NCBI GenBank assembly: GCA_027730465.1 | Contig: JAQCGQ010000018.1 | Location: forward strand, 1 to 10,339 | DNA: 10,339 bases | Reading direction: 5' to 3' | DNA from: Actinomycetota bacterium | GTDB taxonomy: Bacteria > Actinomycetota > Actinomycetes > Nanopelagicales > Nanopelagicaceae | Shown: piece after piece, positions 6,969 through 10,339 of the stretch | How positions within the stretch are numbered: the stretch's first letter is position 1 | Layout: each line of letters begins with the position of its first letter | The notes under the pieces: model-generated | Database searches by the model: none | The model's input: only the letters and a program-made list of their open reading frames with translations | Told to the model about the DNA's origin: nothing | Program-made: the position numbers and the translations under genes

Positions 6969-8075
6969 ATGAATAGTGGGAAATTTAATCAACAATTTGG
7001 TTTATCCCATCTAACTAACTCCATTTTTTCTGCATTAAATGTTGCTGATACAAATGATTATTTAGCACTTGAGGAAGCAAATATGCGAGAAGCCTTGATA
7101 CTAATTGATGGTTTGGGTCAAGATGCTGTGAACAAATATGGCGATCAATTTCCAATCTTTGATGAGTTAAAAAATGTTAGGACAATTTATACAAACTTTC
7201 CATCAACGACTGCAACTAGTCTTTCAACCTTGGGCACTGGAGTATTACCAGGTGTGCACGGCATGCTTGGTTACACAGTAAGGGTTCCTAGAAGTGATAA
7301 TCGATTATTAAATGCCCTTAAATGGGATGAGCGGGTAGATCCAGTAATGTGGCAAAAGGTGCCAACATTATTTGAAAGAGCAGTTTTATCTGGCGTATCA
7401 GTAACTCATGTCGCAGCTAAAAGGTATGAAGGAAGTGGTTTTACACAAGCAGCGCTACGTGGTGCTAAATATGTTGGAGCAAACGGAATTGATGAGATGG
7501 TTACCGCAGTTAGCACTGCTTTAGTTACGCAGCCATCTTTTGTTTACACATATCTAAATACCTTGGATTCAGCCGGACACAGTGATGGAGTTGGCTCTGA
7601 TAAGTGGCTAACTGCACTTGCTCAAATTAGTGAATTTATAACAAAAGTTAAGGAATCTGTTCCGACTGGAACTAGGGTTTGGATTACCTCTGATCACGGA
7701 ATGGTAAATAGCACCAAGCAAATTATCCTAGGTCAAGATAATAATTTATTAGAAAATGTCTCATTAATTGGTGGTGAGCCAAGGGCAAGACATATTTATA
7801 TTAATGAAGGTGCTTTAGATGAAACTATTGCAAAGTGGCGTCAATTTTTAGGCAATAGAGCGAAAGTTTTCAGTAAATCACAGGCAATTGCTGATGGGTT
7901 ATTTGGCCCAGTAGTTAGCGAAGATGCATCGGAACGAATGGGAGATTTAATTGCAATTGCTAATGATGATTTAATTCTTATCGACCCAGCTAGAGTAAAA
8001 GAGGAAAGTTCAATGGTGGGCCACCATGGTGGAATTACAGATCTTGAAGTTGAGATCCCACTCTTACTTGCTTAG
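6969..8075 (+). CDS. Alkaline-phosphatase-superfamily phosphodiesterase / nucleotide pyrophosphatase family protein
   Basis: This 368-residue protein has the full two-metal site of the type I phosphodiesterase/nucleotide pyrophosphatase (NPP) family. Visible ligands are D47 in LILIDGLG, the probable nucleophile T81 in [10 protein letters not shown]200 and H204 in [10 protein letters not shown]242 and H243 in TSDHGM, and H353 in GHHGG. Such enzymes hydrolyse phosphodiester or phosphomonoester bonds through a covalent threonine intermediate. The substrate (nucleotide, lipid head group, phosphonate or other) cannot be told. There is no signal peptide or membrane segment, so it is predicted to be cytoplasmic, unlike many secreted phosphatases. 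The ATG at 6969 is the first start in frame near the -10-like TATCCT. It is transcribed away from parC, and its TAG stop overlaps the TAA of sepH on the other strand. It may be an AP-type phosphatase rather than a true pyrophosphatase. Confidence 0.88.
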   Translation: MNSGKFNQQFGLSHLTNSIFSALNVADTNDYLALEEANMREALILIDGLGQDAVNKYGDQFPIFDELKNVRTIYTNFPSTTATSLSTLGTGVLPGVHGMLGYTVRVPRSDNRLLNALKWDERVDPVMWQKVPTLFERAVLSGVSVTHVAAKRYEGSGFTQAALRGAKYVGANGIDEMVTAVSTALVTQPSFVYTYLNTLDSAGHSDGVGSDKWLTALAQISEFITKVKESVPTGTRVWITSDHGMVNSTKQIILGQDNNLLENVSLIGGEPRARHIYINEGALDETIAKWRQFLGNRAKVFSKSQAIADGLFGPVVSEDASERMGDLIAIANDDLILIDPARVKEESSMVGHHGGITDLEVEIPLLLA

Positions 8076-8866
8076 TCTTCATCCTTTTTACCAAACATAA
8101 TGTCATCCCATGAGGGGATTTTAATTCTCCTAGTTACACCATCAAGCTTTGCTTCATCATCTACTTCATCAACTGAAGCTAATTTAGTTGGCGCATATGG
8201 TGTTACATCTTCTTTAATTGAAACTAATCTAGGGGCTTCAGTTTGTGGAATGTTTCCATATGTCTGAACAGGTTGCTTAAGCTTTGCCTCTCCGCCAATC
8301 CATCTAGCACCATCATCATGTGCTGATAAGGCGCGCCTTCCTAAATTAAATAACCAAACTGCTTCACCCTTAGCATCACTCTGTGAGCCATCACGAAGTG
8401 GATAGTAAAGTGTTAAGTTCCAATTTCCATCCGGTTGTCTAAAGGTGTTCCACTCAACTGAACTCATATCAACGCCTCTAGGGGCGAGTTGATTAGCAAC
8501 GGCTGTTTCAAGGTATGGGGCATGAGGTTCACGGCGTATTTGGGTGGCAAGTGCTTGGGAAATAATAAATGCTCGCTCTTGCAAAATAGGGCCTGCATAA
8601 TTTTCAATCTTTTCAATCGACCAATCAGTGGTGCGAGAGATTGCATCAATACTCTCTCCAGCTCTTAATCTTGCCTGCACCTCTTTAACTGATGTTGTAA
8701 TCACTTCATCAATATTTGAAACTGCAGAAAGTCTTGGTTGGTTTATACTTGCGAGCAAAGTATCACTAATTCGTAAGTTAAATTGATTCCCATCTAAATC
8801 TACTAATTCCAACTCACTACCATCGGCGGAACGCCCGATTAGGCGCAGATCAGTTGGTTCACTCAT
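8072..8866 (-). CDS. sepH: SepH-like cell division protein (DUF3071)
   Basis: SepH is an actinobacterial FtsZ-binding protein that promotes Z-ring assembly. This 264-residue protein shows the family layout. An N-terminal beta-rich part (LRLIGRSADGSELELVD, residues 8-24) is followed by a predicted helix-turn-helix at about 59-90 (QARLRAGESIDAISRTTDWS). Then come GPILQERAFI (92-101) and a W-containing beta segment (VEWNTFRQPDGNWNLTLYY). A linker rich in charged residues and prolines ends in the conserved IPSWDDIMFG (250-259) before an acidic tail. In Streptomyces the HTH-containing N-domain binds FtsZ and a disordered linker leads to the conserved C-terminus; the linker here is short. The start is ATG 8866, because MSEPTDLRLIG matches family starts and CAATCT lies at -12 to -7. 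An upstream TTG at 8884 overlaps that promoter. The gene is divergent from the IMPase-family gene. Confidence 0.87.
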   Translation of the reverse strand: MSEPTDLRLIGRSADGSELELVDLDGNQFNLRISDTLLASINQPRLSAVSNIDEVITTSVKEVQARLRAGESIDAISRTTDWSIEKIENYAGPILQERAFIISQALATQIRREPHAPYLETAVANQLAPRGVDMSSVEWNTFRQPDGNWNLTLYYPLRDGSQSDAKGEAVWLFNLGRRALSAHDDGARWIGGEAKLKQPVQTYGNIPQTEAPRLVSIKEDVTPYAPTKLASVDEVDDEAKLDGVTRRIKIPSWDDIMFGKKDED

Positions 8867-8872
8867 GAGAGT

Positions 8873-8900
8873 AGATTGCCACAAGTAATCGGTGGGTTAA
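8873..8900 (-). promoter_or_regulatory. Candidate sepH promoter (leaderless start)
   Basis: On the minus strand TTAACC (8895-8900, weak -35), a 16-base spacer and CAATCT (8873-8878) preceded by TGG give an extended -10 promoter. The hexamer occupies -12 to -7 of ATG 8866, so the mRNA would begin at the start codon. No SD is present. Confidence 0.42.
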
Positions 8901-8936
8901 ATCTGCCACACACAAATCCGGCTTTACTTTTCATGC

Positions 8937-8942
8937 TTAGAT
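8937..8942 (+). promoter_or_regulatory. Candidate -10 box of the IMPase-family gene (leaderless start)
   Basis: TTAGAT occupies -12 to -7 of GTG 8949. The bases between it and the start codon (ATCCTG) contain no SD. No good -35 is seen at 16-18 bases upstream, so the assignment rests on spacing alone. Confidence 0.33.
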
Positions 8943-8948
8943 ATCCTG

Positions 8949-9707
8949 GTGAGCACAGAATTGTTGAAGTTGGCGCAAACGGTGGCAAAGGTGGCTGGTT
9001 CGCATTTAATGAACCGTCCTAGCAGCTTTACCTTTACTGAGAAAAGCTCGGTGATTGATTTTGCTACTCAAATGGATCAGCAGGCAGAGGAGTTAATTGT
9101 TAAACAAATTCTCACCTCTCGCCCAGATGATGGGATTATCGCCGAAGAGGGAGCAGCAAGGACAAGTAAATCTGGAATTACCTGGGTCATTGACCCACTA
9201 GATGGCACAGTGAATTATCTATACGGACTACCGGGTTGGAATGTTTCAATTGCAGCAAAAGATAATGAAGGTGTATTAGTTGGTGTGGTTTATGCACCCA
9301 GCATTAATGGATTTTGGAGTGCGGTTAGGGGAGGTGATGCAACTTATAACGGAGATAAAATTAAATGTAATAACCCAGTTAGCTTAGATAAAGCATTACT
9401 TTCTACTGGGTTTGCATATGATTTAGATTTAAGAATTAAGCAGGGTGTTGTGATATCAAAATTATTACCACGAATTCGGGATTTGCGAAGAAATGGCGCA
9501 GCAGCAGTTGATCTTTGCTATGTGGCAATGGGTGCACTCGATGGATATTTTGAAGCGTCACTAAATGAATGGGATCATGCTGCAGGTGGTTTGATTGCAA
9601 CACAGGCTGGCGCAATAATCTCAGGCCGGGCAGGTGGGCCAGCAAGTAAGGATCTAGTTGTATGCGCAGGTCCAGCCCTGCACGCGCAACTTTTACCTCT
9701 AATTTGA
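8949..9707 (+). CDS. Inositol monophosphatase family phosphatase (SuhB/HisN-like)
   Basis: This 252-residue, Mg-dependent sugar-phosphate phosphatase has all the family motifs. The first metal-binding Glu lies in IIAEEGA (E66/E67). The hallmark WVIDPLDGTVNY (79-90) supplies D82, D85 and T87, and the second hallmark NEWDHAAGG (206-214) supplies D209. Length and ends are typical of the family, and no signal peptide is seen. Members hydrolyse myo-inositol-1-phosphate (used for inositol lipids and mycothiol in actinobacteria), histidinol phosphate, or 3'-phosphoadenosine compounds. The short fold does not tell these apart, so no gene symbol is given. Mycobacterium tuberculosis also has a suhB near sigA, which fits this neighbourhood (from memory). 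The start is GTG 8949 with no SD and a -10-like hexamer just upstream. The rplS promoter probably overlaps its stop codon. Confidence 0.92.
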   Translation: MSTELLKLAQTVAKVAGSHLMNRPSSFTFTEKSSVIDFATQMDQQAEELIVKQILTSRPDDGIIAEEGAARTSKSGITWVIDPLDGTVNYLYGLPGWNVSIAAKDNEGVLVGVVYAPSINGFWSAVRGGDATYNGDKIKCNNPVSLDKALLSTGFAYDLDLRIKQGVVISKLLPRIRDLRRNGAAAVDLCYVAMGALDGYFEASLNEWDHAAGGLIATQAGAIISGRAGGPASKDLVVCAGPALHAQLLPLI

Positions 9708-9733
9708 TCTAATCACCCCTAGCGTGGCAAGAT
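9704..9733 (+). promoter_or_regulatory. Candidate rplS promoter
   Basis: TTGATC (9704-9709, overlapping the TGA stop of the IMPase-family gene), an 18-base spacer and CAAGAT (9728-9733) preceded by TGG resemble an extended -10 promoter. The start would be near 9740, giving a leader of about 48 bases that ends in the rplS ribosome site. The TGGCAAGATA core is identical to the one upstream of parC. Confidence 0.4.
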
Positions 9734-9777
9734 ACGGTCTCATTCAAAATAATTGATTGACCATAAATTTAACGATT

Positions 9778-9781
9778 AGGA
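9778..9781 (+). promoter_or_regulatory. rplS Shine-Dalgarno site
   Basis: AGGA is spaced 6 bases from ATG 9788. The overlapping GATTAG (9774-9779) is complementary to CTAATC (9709-9714), so in read-through mRNA from the upstream gene the site could be paired. An mRNA starting near 9740 would lack the upstream arm. Confidence 0.55.
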
Positions 9782-9787
9782 CAAATA

Positions 9788-10327
9788 ATGAACGTGTTAG
9801 ATGCTGTTGATGCCACTTCACTTCGCACAGACATCCCATCTTTTCGTTCCGGTGATGAACTAAAGGTTCATGTTCGAGTTATTGAAGGAAGTAAAAGCCG
9901 TATTCAGATTTTCCAAGGTGTCGTAATCGCACGTTCTGGATCTGGAATTCGTGAGTCATTTACTATTCGAAAGATTTCATACGGTGTCGGTGTTGAGCGA
10001 ACATTTCCAGTTCACACACCAGTAATTGAAAGAATTGAAATCGTTCGTCACGGTTCAGCGCGTAGAGCCAAGCTTTACTATCTTCGTAAATTAACTGGTA
10101 AGGCAACTAAAATTAAAGAGCGTCGTGGCGCTGATGGTGAAATTATCGTTGAGCCAGCCTATGTGCCACCAGTCGTTTCTAAAAAGGTTGCAGTCCCTGA
10201 GGTTGGTGAAGCCGTTGCTAGTGCTGAAGTAGCAACTGCAGTTATTGAAGCAACTTCTGAAGTTCTAGAGCAAGCCCCGGCAGCAAAAGCTGATGAGGTG
10301 GCAACTGATGCACCTACAAAAGAATAA
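9788..10327 (+). CDS. rplS: 50S ribosomal protein L19 with long acidic C-terminal extension
   Basis: L19 is a structural protein of the large ribosomal subunit, placed at the 30S-50S interface. Residues 1-113 form a normal L19: [18 protein letters not shown], the [17 protein letters not shown] strand, [15 protein letters not shown], then [20 protein letters not shown]19 usually ends at about 113-120 residues. Here the protein runs on to 179, and the added part (about 114-179) is low complexity, rich in Ala, Val and Glu. By eye it has about 13 acidic and 4 basic residues, the opposite charge to the core. It has no recognised domain. The frame is continuous with no frameshift sign. The start ATG 9788 has a good SD. 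In actinobacteria lepB (signal peptidase I) often follows rplS. An ATG-ATT-GAT at 10330 could be the next start, but only 10 bases are visible. Confidence 0.95.
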   Translation: MNVLDAVDATSLRTDIPSFRSGDELKVHVRVIEGSKSRIQIFQGVVIARSGSGIRESFTIRKISYGVGVERTFPVHTPVIERIEIVRHGSARRAKLYYLRKLTGKATKIKERRGADGEIIVEPAYVPPVVSKKVAVPEVGEAVASAEVATAVIEATSEVLEQAPAAKADEVATDAPTKE

Positions 10328-10339
10328 TAATGATTGATG

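Noticed and set aside
8867..8884. TTG start at 8884 giving a 270-residue SepH
   Set aside because: The extra six residues overlap the CAATCT promoter element; MSEPTDLRLIG from ATG 8866 fits the family.
10330..10339. Possible start (ATG ATT GAT) of the next gene, perhaps lepB
   Set aside because: Only ten bases are visible with no convincing SD; gene order in actinobacteria suggests it but the sequence cannot support a call.
1..10339. Mobile elements, CRISPR, tRNA/rRNA, toxin-antitoxin or defence system
   Set aside because: Every stretch over 100 bases is either a core gene or a short divergent promoter region; no repeats, transposase, integrase or tRNA-like fold was seen.

Overview
This is a compact, ordinary-looking stretch of core chromosome from what is most likely a low-GC actinobacterium with a streamlined genome. 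The freshwater acI/Nanopelagicales group is my best guess. The gene content is actinobacterial: a HrdB/SigA-type housekeeping sigma factor, an actinobacterial-type ParE (EGDSALGTTKAAR TOPRIM motif and a C-terminal tail ending NDVAPRKEFI...RIDA), the cell-division protein SepH, and a DUF7455-like zinc protein. Base composition is only around 40% GC (judged by eye from sample rows), and intergenic space is tiny. The taxon is an inference; nothing here fixes species.

Layout, left to right. (1) The 3' part of sigA (+), cut by the window edge, is followed after a few bases by a small CDGSH iron-sulfur protein. A DUF7455-like gene (-) converges on it. (2) A 181-bp divergent promoter region leads to parE (+, topoisomerase IV subunit B). 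(3) An ABC-F ATPase gene (-) converges on parE, with overlapping stop codons. It sits 6 bases downstream of parC (-, topoisomerase IV subunit A), so parC and the ABC-F gene look like one operon. The parC product stops exactly at the end of the breakage-reunion core and has no C-terminal beta-pinwheel domain. (4) An 86-bp divergent region separates parC from a cytoplasmic phosphodiesterase/nucleotide-pyrophosphatase-type gene (+). (5) sepH (-) converges on that gene, again with overlapping stops. (6) An 82-bp divergent region separates sepH from an inositol-monophosphatase-family gene (+). (7) rplS (+, ribosomal protein L19) follows, with an unusual acidic Ala/Val/Glu-rich tail. The window ends just after it.

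The genes cover housekeeping jobs: transcription initiation (SigA), chromosome decatenation (ParC/ParE), translation (L19, ABC-F), Z-ring control (SepH), and small-molecule phosphate or phosphodiester hydrolysis. I see no mobile element, CRISPR array, tRNA, rRNA, prophage or defence system. I do not think the window holds a new multi-gene system.

The points most worth a second look are the CTD-less ParC, the cluster of apparently leaderless genes with a -10-like hexamer at -12 to -7, a shared TGGCAANNT promoter element, convergent gene pairs whose stop codons overlap or abut with no room for terminators, and the L19 tail.
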